A stretch of DNA of 64,000 nt from Methylococcaceae bacterium UBA975 (GTDB lineage Bacteria; Pseudomonadota; Gammaproteobacteria; Methylococcales; Cycloclasticaceae): the NCBI GenBank assembly GCA_002292375.1, contig DBBV01000010.1:92017-156016 (forward strand), written 5' to 3'. This document shows, piece after piece, positions 44,437-52,301 of the stretch. The translations under genes and the position numbers were made by a program. Numbering within the stretch: position 1 is the first letter of the stretch; the number at the start of each line of letters is the position of its first letter. Below the pieces are notes generated by a model. It searched no databases and was not told the DNA's origin. It saw nothing but the letters and a program-made list of their open reading frames with translations.

Positions 44437-44691
44437 ATTGATCTCATTTCCGCTTGATTGTTGTAGTGTTGGCGAGTGAGGTACAACGCCATGTGGTCTA
44501 ATAAGGTCAAAGCTGGCTGCTAAAATTAAGGCCATAAATAATGCGATTGATAGGCCAATTCGAATTACCAAAGCTTTAACAACTTCTTTAGGTTTTGATT
44601 GGGTATTGCTTAAGTGATAAAACGCCCTAAACAATTGGTAAATTATTAAAAATAAAGCAAAAACAACGAGGTATTTAATGATAGGTGGCAT
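44416..44691 (-). CDS. Twin transmembrane protein (DUF2909-like)
   Basis: A 91-residue protein with two membrane helices, at about 5-22 and 47-64, separated by a basic loop with RAFYHLSNTQSKPKEVVKALVIRIGLS. It fits the DUF2909 twin-helix family that sits between coxC and surf1 on the opposite strand in many gammaproteobacteria, and is presumed to help oxidase assembly. The reading frame ends within the coxC terminator. It is divergent from surf1 with a 70 bp gap. Confidence 0.78.
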   Translation of the reverse strand: MPPIIKYLVVFALFLIIYQLFRAFYHLSNTQSKPKEVVKALVIRIGLSIALFMALILAASFDLIRPHGVVPHSPTLQQSSGNEINKKGATQ

Positions 44692-44761
44692 GTGGTGCTC
44701 TCAGCAAATGTTGGCTATGGTTGAATAAATGCAAGTTAATAAGCAATGGTCGCTTTAATGT

Positions 44762-45484
44762 ATGCAGTTTAGATTTAATTTCATTTTAACGCTTTTGGCT
44801 ATTTTAGTGCTGGCTTTATTATTAGCCTTAGGCTATTGGCAGCTAGATCGAGCACAACAAAAACAAGCCTTGTTGGATTTGCAAGCAGCGCGTGTACAGT
44901 TAGAACCGGTCGCTATTGATACAGTGCGTATGAATAAAGAACATTTACGTTATTTACCAGTGACGGTGTCTGGCGCAATAGATGCCGATCAACAAATACT
45001 GATTGATAACCAAATTAAGCAAGGTCGTGCGGGATACTTTGTTTTAACGCCCATTAAACTAACTAACAACAGCGCTATTTTACTAAACAGAGGTTGGCTC
45101 CCCTTGGGCGATGACCGTAACACCTTGCCTGATGTTAAAATCGACGCAGTTACACTAACGGTAAACGGCAGATTAGACCATTTTCCAAGTGTTGGTATCG
45201 CCCTAGAAGGTGCAGATGTGCTATCAGATGGATGGCCGGCCGTTGTGCAAACAATTAATTTAAACAAGGTATCGGAACGTTTAGGTTATCCTGTTATGCC
45301 TTATCAAGTATTATTGGATAATGATGAGCAGTACGGCTATGAGCGTGAGTGGACGCTATTTGAAATGGGACCAGAAAAACATCATGGCTACGCGTTTCAG
45401 TGGTTTGCCTTGGCGCTAACTTGGTTGATTCTGTATTTTGTTGTCACTATAAAAATTAAAACTAAGACTAAAAAAAATGAATAA
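44762..45484 (+). CDS. SURF1 family cytochrome oxidase assembly protein
   Basis: SURF1 helps insert heme a into oxidase subunit I. The 240-residue protein has the family layout of one N-terminal helix (LTLLAILVLALLLALGYWQLDRA), a soluble periplasmic domain with GAIDADQQILIDNQIKQGRAGYFVLTPIKL and LLNRGWLP, and a C-terminal helix with HHGYAFQWFALALTWLILYF. The opening GYWQLDRAQQK and closing HGYAFQWF are the two diagnostic motifs. Its end overlaps the start of the next gene by 8 nt. Confidence 0.92.
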   Translation: MQFRFNFILTLLAILVLALLLALGYWQLDRAQQKQALLDLQAARVQLEPVAIDTVRMNKEHLRYLPVTVSGAIDADQQILIDNQIKQGRAGYFVLTPIKLTNNSAILLNRGWLPLGDDRNTLPDVKIDAVTLTVNGRLDHFPSVGIALEGADVLSDGWPAVVQTINLNKVSERLGYPVMPYQVLLDNDEQYGYEREWTLFEMGPEKHHGYAFQWFALALTWLILYFVVTIKIKTKTKKNE

Positions 45485-46067
45485 ATTAACTAAAAACAGA
45501 CTAAAACTTATCTTTATTACAAGCTTATTTGCACTGCCGGTTTTATCGGCTTGGTTTGTTTATCTAAACCCTCAGCTTCTGGAGGGCAGCAAGACGAAAA
45601 ACTATGGTGAATTAATAACGCCAGCCATTCCGTCTCAGATTGAAAGTTTTGTTAATCAACCCACTGAAGAAGGACTGCAACACTTAAAGGGTCGTTGGGT
45701 GATTGTTCATCTGGATTTTGATGGGAGTTGCGATACCAGATGTATCGAGTCTGTTAAATTGTTACATCAATTGCATGTCTTGTTAAATAAAGATTCTGAT
45801 CGTTTGAAACGTGTTTTTTTTGACAATGGTGGAGCAGGCACGGATGCAGCGCAAGCCTTGTTTTCACAGGATACCGGGTTAACCGTATTAAGTTGGTCAG
45901 AAGAACACATCGCTAAACTTAAGGCGCAGGTTCAAGGGTTAAATGATGGCGATATGATATTACTAGACCCATTAGGTAATATTATGATGAAGTACCCCCA
46001 ACAGTCCGATCCCTATGGTATGCAAAAGGACTTAAAGCTTTTATTCAAGGCCTCACAAATAGGATAA
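45477..46067 (+). CDS. Membrane-anchored thioredoxin-like CxxxC protein of the oxidase cluster
   Basis: A 196-residue protein with one N-terminal helix (about 12-29) and a soluble part with a thioredoxin-like pattern: GRWVIVHLDFDGSCDTRCIESVKLL carries a CxxxC pair, and DGDMILLDPLGNIMMKYP resembles the strand after the cis-Pro in SCO proteins. SCO-type copper chaperones use CPxxxCP plus a distal His; here the prolines are missing and I see no such His, so copper binding is doubtful. Proteins of this kind are regularly found between surf1 and ctaA. A role in oxidase assembly is inferred from position. Confidence 0.65.
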   Translation: MNKLTKNRLKLIFITSLFALPVLSAWFVYLNPQLLEGSKTKNYGELITPAIPSQIESFVNQPTEEGLQHLKGRWVIVHLDFDGSCDTRCIESVKLLHQLHVLLNKDSDRLKRVFFDNGGAGTDAAQALFSQDTGLTVLSWSEEHIAKLKAQVQGLNDGDMILLDPLGNIMMKYPQQSDPYGMQKDLKLLFKASQIG

Positions 46068-46071
46068 AACC

Positions 46072-47046
46072 ATGTTTAGAAATTTAACTATTTTTGCAAT
46101 TTTGCTGGCGTTATTTGTTGTGGTACTGGGCGCTTATGTGCGTTTGTCTGATGCGGGTCTAGGCTGCCCTGATTGGCCAGGTTGTTATGGTAATCTCATT
46201 ATTGACGAAGGACATGATGAGGTATTGAAGGCTAATGAAACCTTTGCAGAGCGACCCTTTGAAGCCTCAAAAGCTTGGAAAGAAATGATCCATCGGTATT
46301 TTGCCAGTGGCTTGGGTCTGGTGATTTTGATTCTAATGGTAATGGCATGGCGACGGCCTTCATTAGGCCAGCGCGGATTGACAAGCAGTTTATCACTGCT
46401 GGTTATTTTTCAAGGCGCCTTGGGCATGTGGACGGTAACTTTGTTGGTTAAACCGGCAATCGTAGTGAGTCATTTGCTGGGTGGTTTGGCGACATTGAGC
46501 TTGCTCTTTTGGTTGTTACTACGACTTAACAATAAGCGCTTATTGGTCAGTCAGGCAAGTAACAGTGTAAAGCGTTTAGCCAAGCTCGGCTTGGTTGTAT
46601 TAATCGCTCAAATTGCACTAGGTGGCTGGACCAGTACCAATTATGCAGCCCTAGCCTGCCCAGATTTTCCAGCATGCTTTGCGGGTAATTGGACTCCATC
46701 ACTCGATTACAGCGAGGGCTTTGTACTATGGCGAGGCTTAGGTGTTGACTATGAGTTTGGCGTACTTAGCAATGAAGCGCGTGCTGCAATTCATTGGGTG
46801 CACCGATTGGGTGCCGTAGTCACCACGGCCATATTGGCTTATTTGGCGGTAAAGCTATTTACTATGCGTGCTCGAAAAGAGGCGACAATATTGCTAACCC
46901 TATTATGCACACAAGTTATGCTAGGTATTCTAAACGTTGTCTTGAGTTTGCCACTGAGTATTGCAGTAGCGCATAATGGCGTAGCAGCACTGTTACTATT
47001 GAGTATGGTGTACGTTAATTTCAGGTTAAAAAAAAATAGATATTAA
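46072..47046 (+). CDS. ctaA: Heme A synthase
   Basis: CtaA (Cox15) oxidises the C8 methyl group of heme O to give heme A. The 324-residue protein has eight hydrophobic helices. Conserved parts are YVRLSDAGLGCPDWPGCYG after helix one, the histidines in EMIHRYFASGLG and VVSHLLGG, the repeated GGWTSTNYAALACPDFPAC, and HWVHRLGAV and AVAHNGVAALL near the end. It is 4 bp after the CxxxC protein gene and 13 bp before ctaB. Confidence 0.95.
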   Translation: MFRNLTIFAILLALFVVVLGAYVRLSDAGLGCPDWPGCYGNLIIDEGHDEVLKANETFAERPFEASKAWKEMIHRYFASGLGLVILILMVMAWRRPSLGQRGLTSSLSLLVIFQGALGMWTVTLLVKPAIVVSHLLGGLATLSLLFWLLLRLNNKRLLVSQASNSVKRLAKLGLVVLIAQIALGGWTSTNYAALACPDFPACFAGNWTPSLDYSEGFVLWRGLGVDYEFGVLSNEARAAIHWVHRLGAVVTTAILAYLAVKLFTMRARKEATILLTLLCTQVMLGILNVVLSLPLSIAVAHNGVAALLLLSMVYVNFRLKKNRY

Positions 47047-47059
47047 ATAGGGTTTAATT

Positions 47060-47956
47060 TTGACAGAAGAAATGATTAATCAGCCGGTAAAGCAACTAAG
47101 TTGGGCAAGCTATTACGAGCTGTGTAAGCCAAAGGTCGTAATGCTTATCGTATTTACCGCGGTTGTCGGTATGTTTTTGGCGGTCCCCGGTATGGTGCCG
47201 TGGCAACCATTGATTTTTGGCACCCTTGGTATCGGCTTGGCAGCTTCATCGGCTGCAGCGATTAATCATTTTCTGGATCAGAAGTACGATGCAAAAATGG
47301 CCCGTACCCAAGGTCGGCCATTACCTCATGGGGACCTAACGGGTAAACAAGTGCTCGGGTTTGCCTTTACGCTGGGCATTATAGCGATGTTGGTTTTAGT
47401 GTTTTTGGTTAATGAGTTAACGGCCTTTTTAACCTTTTTATCGTTAATTGGCTACGCAGTGGTTTATACCGTCTACCTTAAGCATGCGACACCGCAAAAT
47501 ATTGTTATTGGTGGTGCTGCCGGCGCTGCGCCACCAGTTCTCGGTTGGTGCGCGGTAACAGGCACCATTGACCCATACGCCTTACTGCTTTTTTTAATAA
47601 TTTTTATTTGGACGCCGCCACACTTTTGGGCGTTAGCAGTGGCGAGACGTGACGAATATGCCAAGGCAGATATCCCCATGTTACCAGTCACACACGGTGC
47701 TGATTTTACCCGCTTGCACATCGTGTTTTATACCGTGCTATTACTCTTAGTCACGCTGTTACCCTATTTGACAGGGATGAGTGGTCTGCTGTATTTAGTC
47801 GCCGCAATTGGTTTAGGCTTGGGGTTTTTGTATTACGCTATTTTGTTAAAAAGAACGGCTGATGACGTCATCGCGATGAAGGCATTTAAATACTCAATTG
47901 TATATTTAATGGTGTTGTTCGCTGTTTTATTGATAGATCATTACGTTAAATATTGA
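47060..47956 (+). CDS. ctaB: Protoheme IX farnesyltransferase
   Basis: CtaB (Cox10, CyoE) adds a farnesyl group to heme B, making heme O, the substrate of CtaA. The 298-residue membrane protein has about nine helices, the aspartate-rich [21 protein letters not shown] motif near 73-93 and the [21 protein letters not shown] loop. The start is most likely the TTG at 47060, which has AGGG 7 nt upstream; the ATG at 47072 is the alternative. It is the last gene of the oxidase cluster; no SCO gene follows, unlike many relatives. Confidence 0.95.
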   Translation: MTEEMINQPVKQLSWASYYELCKPKVVMLIVFTAVVGMFLAVPGMVPWQPLIFGTLGIGLAASSAAAINHFLDQKYDAKMARTQGRPLPHGDLTGKQVLGFAFTLGIIAMLVLVFLVNELTAFLTFLSLIGYAVVYTVYLKHATPQNIVIGGAAGAAPPVLGWCAVTGTIDPYALLLFLIIFIWTPPHFWALAVARRDEYAKADIPMLPVTHGADFTRLHIVFYTVLLLLVTLLPYLTGMSGLLYLVAAIGLGLGFLYYAILLKRTADDVIAMKAFKYSIVYLMVLFAVLLIDHYVKY

Positions 47957-48071
47957 AATCAACCATAGTAGGCACAATGATTAAGGTTATCTAAAAAGTG
48001 GTATCGATAACAGCATCACATGTTTTTACTCGTAAGCGTAATAACTGTAAGAGGTAATTAGACGGTTACTT

Positions 48072-48596
48072 ATGACATCACATCGGCCGGGTAATAAAAT
48101 CAGTCAAATAATGGTATCGCTTGCTTGGATTAGTTTTTTAGCCATGCTGGTTATTGGTTTTGACCGCTACCTTGAAAAACGGACTAACCCGAATGAACGA
48201 CCAGCGCTGGCTTACACAGCTGAGGGCGCTGCTGAGGTTGTACTGGTGCAAAATCGGCAAGGGCATTATATTGCTGACGGTAAGATTAATGGCCACTGGG
48301 TGACCTTTATCATCGACACTGGGGCAACCAGCCTCAGTATACCGGGGAATGTTGCTAAGGCCTTAAATTTAACCGAAGGTCGTGCTGAAAGAACGCGAAC
48401 GGCAAATGGTGACATTATGGTGTATAGCACCCGCCTAGACACAGTAAAACTAGGGTCTATTGAGCTGAGAAATATAGCCGCGCACATTAACCCGCACATG
48501 GCAGGCGATCAGGTGTTATTGGGTATGAGTTTTCTTAAGCACCTTGAGCTACTACAAAAAGACAAACAGCTAACTGTACGGCAAAGCCCCCGTTAA
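48072..48596 (+). CDS. Retropepsin-like aspartic protease, membrane-anchored
   Basis: A 174-residue protein of the TIGR02281-type clan AA family. One N-terminal helix at about 13-30 anchors it in the inner membrane. The soluble part has the active-site FIIDTGATSLSIP with Asp 82 and the later LLGMSFLKHLEL strand, both typical of retropepsin-fold monomers that act as dimers. The substrate is unknown. It is convergent with rpoH, whose stop is 17 bp away. Confidence 0.85.
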   Translation: MTSHRPGNKISQIMVSLAWISFLAMLVIGFDRYLEKRTNPNERPALAYTAEGAAEVVLVQNRQGHYIADGKINGHWVTFIIDTGATSLSIPGNVAKALNLTEGRAERTRTANGDIMVYSTRLDTVKLGSIELRNIAAHINPHMAGDQVLLGMSFLKHLELLQKDKQLTVRQSPR

Positions 48597-48613
48597 ATAA
48601 CCGAGTAGGGGGG

Positions 48614-49483
48614 TTAACTGGGATGAAATTCCAATAATTGCTGTTTTATTTTATTCATAGCATTTTTTTCGAGCTGGCGAATACGTTCTGCCGACACCTG
48701 ATATTTATCAGCAAGTTCGTGCAAGGTAGACTTTTCATCACTCAACCAGCGGTCTGCTAAAATTGAGCGGCTTCGGTCATCCAAGTTACTCAGGGCGACT
48801 TGTAATTGAGCGCTATTACGTGACTCTTCGGTGCTGTTTTCAACGATACGAGCGGGATCGTGCTCTTCATCGGTGACAAAGCTCGCGGGTGTGTGAACTA
48901 ATTCGTCGCTGTCAGCATTGTCGTCTTGATGGCCGTCAAACGCCATGTCGTGATTACTTAAGCGCTTTTCCATCTCATAAACAGCAGATTTGTCGACGCC
49001 CAGGTCATTGGCAATGGCACCTGCTTCGGATTCATTTAACCAGGTCAGTCCGCGTTTATGTTTTCTAAGGTTAAAAAACAGTTTACGTTGAGCCTTTGTG
49101 GTGGCAATTTTAACAATACGCCAGTTTTTAATAACAAACTCGTGGATTTCAGATTTAATCCAATGAACCGCATACGAAACGAGGCGTACACCCATTTCAG
49201 GGTCAAAGCGTTTAACTGCTTTCATTAAACCAATGCTGCCTTCTTGAATAAGGTCAGGTAAAGCTAAGCCATATCCGCTATAGCTTTTGGCAATATGGAT
49301 GACGTAGCGCATATGAGATAAAATCAGCGTGCGCGCAGCTTCTAAGTCATTAGAATTGTGTAAACGATAGGCTAAGGCTTTTTCTTCTTCGGCGGTTAAG
49401 ATGGGCGCAGAAGAAACGGATGCAATATAAGCATCCAAAGAGCCGGCTGATAAGTTAGCAGGTACTGTTAGTGCGTAAGTCAT
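48614..49483 (-). CDS. rpoH: RNA polymerase sigma-32 factor RpoH
   Basis: RpoH directs RNA polymerase to heat-shock genes. The 289-residue protein has region 2 (MRYVIHIAKSYSGYGLALPDL, IQEGSIGLMKAVKRFDP), the RpoH box QRKLFFNLRKHK that marks this sigma family, and a region 4 helix-turn-helix ending in AERIRQLEKNAMNKIKQQL. The ATG at 49483 is chosen because GGAAGGGA lies 5 nt before it; an ATG at 49504 would place that ribosome site inside the gene. It follows ftsY-ftsE-ftsX, the standard order, but has its own promoter with a CIRCE operator. Confidence 0.96.
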   Translation of the reverse strand: MTYALTVPANLSAGSLDAYIASVSSAPILTAEEEKALAYRLHNSNDLEAARTLILSHMRYVIHIAKSYSGYGLALPDLIQEGSIGLMKAVKRFDPEMGVRLVSYAVHWIKSEIHEFVIKNWRIVKIATTKAQRKLFFNLRKHKRGLTWLNESEAGAIANDLGVDKSAVYEMEKRLSNHDMAFDGHQDDNADSDELVHTPASFVTDEEHDPARIVENSTEESRNSAQLQVALSNLDDRSRSILADRWLSDEKSTLHELADKYQVSAERIRQLEKNAMNKIKQQLLEFHPS

Positions 49484-49524
49484 ATTATCCCTTCCATTAA
49501 TCATCGTGCTGTGTCATTTAAAGT

Positions 49525-49551
49525 CTAGCACTCGCCATATAAGAGTGCTAA
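49525..49551 (-). promoter_or_regulatory. CIRCE operator (HrcA-type) upstream of rpoH
   Basis: On the rpoH strand the site reads TTAGCACTC-N9-GAGTGCTAG, against the CIRCE consensus TTAGCACTC-N9-GAGTGCTAA: 17 of 18 arm positions match and 8 bp on each side pair perfectly. It lies 41 bp before the rpoH ATG and touches the -10 box, spanning the expected transcription start. HrcA is the repressor that binds CIRCE and releases it on heat shock. Confidence 0.88.
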
Positions 49552-49581
49552 TTATAGCAAAAGTTCAAAAGATTGTGTCAA
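49551..49581 (-). promoter_or_regulatory. Sigma-70 promoter of rpoH
   Basis: A consensus TTGACA (49581-49576, minus strand) and a consensus TATAAT (49556-49551) are 19 bp apart, slightly long but with both boxes perfect. Transcription would start near 49544, inside the CIRCE element. A weak sigma-E-like pair (GAACTT, 16 bp, TCTTA) overlaps the same stretch. Confidence 0.7.
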
Positions 49582-49608
49582 CTGAAAAAAATGTGAAAGG
49601 CACGCCCA

Positions 49609-50568
49609 TCAGCGTTCTAATTCACTGAGGTAACGGCTCACCACAATCCAAGAACCGACAATGCCTAATAAAATAGAAAAAAGCACCCATAACAGGGCGT
49701 GGCTGATGGTCATGTAATCTATAGTAAACGAACTGCTGTATAGCTGGGCAAGCGAGCTCGACGGGCCGTCAAGCAACCAAACCGATAGGTTGACTAAAAT
49801 GCAGGCCAATACACCGCCTAAAAAACCGTACCAAAAACCACTGTAAATAAAGGGCCGCATAATGAATGATCGCGTAGCACCAACCAGGCGAGTAATATCA
49901 ATTTCATCCCGCCTGTTTTGTAGTTCTAAACGAATGGTGTTACTCACAATTAGCAACACAGCAAAGCCCAATAATACGGTGATAAGAATGACAGCGCGTT
50001 GGGCAATATCTAAAATCCCTTGTAGGCGTGATAACCAGCCCATGTCCATTTGCACGAGTTGGATGGCTGGTTGTTGCTCAAGTTGCGTCAGCAATAGCTG
50101 TAGTTGTGTTGCATTGTTTAGGCTGGTGATGGGTGTTATTTGGATGACATGCGGCAAGGGGTTGTCGTTGAGCACGCTGATGGCCGCACCAAAACCACTG
50201 TATTGACGAAATTCTTGTAAGGCATCTTGTTTGCTAATCAGTGTTGTTTTAGCGATTTTATCGTCGTTTTCCAGTAATTGGCTTAAATCTACAGCTTGTT
50301 GAAAAGTGACGTTTTGTTGTAAGAATATTGAGATATTATTCGTTAGGTCAATTTGGTCGCTTAATGACTTTAAATTGCTAATGGAAACCAATAAGCCAGA
50401 CGGCAAGGACAGTGTGATAGCAATAACGCTAACAGTCATCATAAAATTGAACGGTGCGCGATAAAAGCGGCCGAGACTAGCAAAAAATGTGTGTAAGTGA
50501 ATGCGAATATACGACTGCAAATTAAAATTCTGCATCGGTTTTTTGATGCTGCTACGACGACTAGCCAT
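49609..50568 (-). CDS. ftsX: Cell division protein FtsX
   Basis: FtsX is the membrane half of the FtsEX complex, which links cytoplasmic ATP hydrolysis to activation of peptidoglycan hydrolases at the septum. The protein (320 residues from the ATG at 50568; a GTG at 50586 is also possible) has a basic N-terminal region, one helix at about 40-60, a large periplasmic domain (NDNPLPHVIQI) and three C-terminal helices with NTIRLELQNRRDEIDITRLVGAT, the family signature. The start overlaps the ftsE stop by 8 nt. Confidence 0.94.
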   Translation of the reverse strand: MASRRSSIKKPMQNFNLQSYIRIHLHTFFASLGRFYRAPFNFMMTVSVIAITLSLPSGLLVSISNLKSLSDQIDLTNNISIFLQQNVTFQQAVDLSQLLENDDKIAKTTLISKQDALQEFRQYSGFGAAISVLNDNPLPHVIQITPITSLNNATQLQLLLTQLEQQPAIQLVQMDMGWLSRLQGILDIAQRAVILITVLLGFAVLLIVSNTIRLELQNRRDEIDITRLVGATRSFIMRPFIYSGFWYGFLGGVLACILVNLSVWLLDGPSSSLAQLYSSSFTIDYMTISHALLWVLFSILLGIVGSWIVVSRYLSELER

Positions 50569-51223
50569 GTGCTTGCACCAACTCACCTTGCGATAACTGA
50601 AGCGTACGGTAGCCCATTTGTTGGATTAAACCGATATCGTGACTGGCAATTAGAACAGTAACCCCCACCTGATTAAATTGTACGAATAACTGCATAATTT
50701 CTTCTGATAGCGCGGGGTCAAGATTGCCTGTGGGCTCGTCGGCTAAAATCATGGGGGGACGGTTGACGACTGCTCTGGCGATGCCAATACGTTGTTGCTC
50801 ACCACCGGATAGGGTAATGGGGTAACGCTGTTCCTTACCCAATAAACCAACCTTATCCAAGGCCGCGCGAACCCGGCGCTTAATCTCGTGGTGATTAAAG
50901 CCCGCAATAATCAGCGGTAAGGCGACATTGTCAAATACCGTTTGGTCATGGAGTAAACGATGGTCTTGGAAAATCATGCCAATTTTGCGACGCGTATACG
51001 GCACCAGCCGTTTAGACAAACGACCAACATTCTGATTATCTAACATTACTTGGCCCTGGGTGCTACGCTCGAGTAGAGCGATTAACTTTAACAATGTGCT
51101 TTTTCCGGCGCCCGAGTGGCCGGTTAAAAAGGCCATTTCACCTTGTTTAATGTCAAAACTAACGTTTTTAAGTGCGTCGCCGCCGCCGGGATATCGCTTA
51201 CTAACGTTAATAAATTGCAGCAT
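50561..51223 (-). CDS. ftsE: Cell division ATP-binding protein FtsE
   Basis: The ATPase partner of FtsX. The 220 residues begin [23 protein letters not shown] and hold Walker [14 protein letters not shown] near 36-48, the [19 protein letters not shown] signature and Walker [14 protein letters not shown]. The YPGG opening and [18 protein letters not shown] are diagnostic of FtsE against LolD-like relatives. It lies 6 bp after ftsY and overlaps ftsX. Confidence 0.96.
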   Translation of the reverse strand: MLQFINVSKRYPGGGDALKNVSFDIKQGEMAFLTGHSGAGKSTLLKLIALLERSTQGQVMLDNQNVGRLSKRLVPYTRRKIGMIFQDHRLLHDQTVFDNVALPLIIAGFNHHEIKRRVRAALDKVGLLGKEQRYPITLSGGEQQRIGIARAVVNRPPMILADEPTGNLDPALSEEIMQLFVQFNQVGVTVLIASHDIGLIQQMGYRTLQLSQGELVQAHG

Positions 51224-51229
51224 ATAAAC

Positions 51230-52228
51230 TCAGTGAGTTGACTCAGGTTTTTCGAATAAGGCGTGTGTGAATTCCTTTGCGTCAAACTCGCGCAAATCGT
51301 CAATGCCTTCACCGATACCGATAAAACGAATAGGTAAATTAAATTGGTTGGCGATGGCAAAAATAATGCCGCCTTTAGCAGTGCCGTCTAACTTGGTTAG
51401 CGTAATGCCGGTTAAGGGTGTCGCTGCATTAAAGTTTTTAGCTTGTGAAATCGCGTTTTGCCCTATGCCTGCATCAACAACCAACATCACCTCATGCGGT
51501 GCGGACTGATCTAGCTTTTTGATAACACGGTTGATTTTACTGAGTTCATTCATCAAATTTGTTTGTGTATGTAAACGCCCTGCCGTATCAGCAAGTAGTA
51601 CATCGACCTTTCGTGCACGGGCTTTTTCAAAGGCATCATAGATAACCGACGCCGAATCAGCACCACTATGTTGCGCGACGACTTCAATGTCATTGCGTTT
51701 GCCCCATTCTTGTAACTGCTCAATGGCGGCGGCTCTAAAGGTATCGCCAGCGGCGAGCATGACACTTTTACCTTCGGCTTTTAAGCGTTTAGCCAATTTA
51801 CCAATGGTGGTGGTTTTACCCATGCCGTTAACGCCGACGACTAAAATAACAAAGGGTGAATCGCTGTCTGGAATACGAAGCGGCTGTTGGTTGGCTAGCA
51901 AGATGGCGTGCAGTTCTTCTTGTAGTGCATCGCTCAGTGCCTGAGGGTCGGATAGTTGTTTGCGCGCGACGCGTTGGGTTAGCTTATCGATAATACCTTG
52001 GCTGGTTTCGATACCAACATCAGCGGTTAATAAAATGGTTTCGAGTTCTTCAAATAGTGCGTCGTCTATTTGTTTTTTGCCGAAAAATACGTTGGCCAAG
52101 CCACCTGCTAAGCCAACGCGCGTTTTAGTTAATTGTGTCTTAAGGCGTTCAAAGACCCCCGTCTTGGTCTGCTCGCTCTCGGCGGCTTCAGTTGAGGCGG
52201 TGTTTTTTTTGTTACCAAATCCAAACAT
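51230..52228 (-). CDS. ftsY: Signal recognition particle receptor FtsY
   Basis: FtsY is the SRP receptor that brings ribosomes making membrane proteins to the translocon. The 332-residue protein consists almost only of the NG GTPase core: the G1 motif GVNGMGKTTTIGKL, DTAGRLHTQTNLM, TKLDGTAKGG and a C-terminal FIGIGEGIDDLREF. The acidic A domain of enteric FtsY is reduced to about 25 residues, so membrane binding must rely on the short amphipathic N-terminal helix. It opens the ftsY-ftsE-ftsX operon, divergent from the M16 peptidase genes. Confidence 0.96.
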   Translation of the reverse strand: MFGFGNKKNTASTEAAESEQTKTGVFERLKTQLTKTRVGLAGGLANVFFGKKQIDDALFEELETILLTADVGIETSQGIIDKLTQRVARKQLSDPQALSDALQEELHAILLANQQPLRIPDSDSPFVILVVGVNGMGKTTTIGKLAKRLKAEGKSVMLAAGDTFRAAAIEQLQEWGKRNDIEVVAQHSGADSASVIYDAFEKARARKVDVLLADTAGRLHTQTNLMNELSKINRVIKKLDQSAPHEVMLVVDAGIGQNAISQAKNFNAATPLTGITLTKLDGTAKGGIIFAIANQFNLPIRFIGIGEGIDDLREFDAKEFTHALFEKPESTH

Positions 52229-52301
52229 GATATCGTGTCTTTCCGAGGGGGCTGTCGTAAAATGCCCATTTTAGTACAGTTACAGTTTATGTGAGAGCAA
52301 T

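Noticed and set aside
49543..49572. Sigma-E-type promoter for rpoH (GAACTT, 16 bp, TCTTA)
   Set aside because: The match is weak and overlaps a much better sigma-70 promoter; kept only as a side note.
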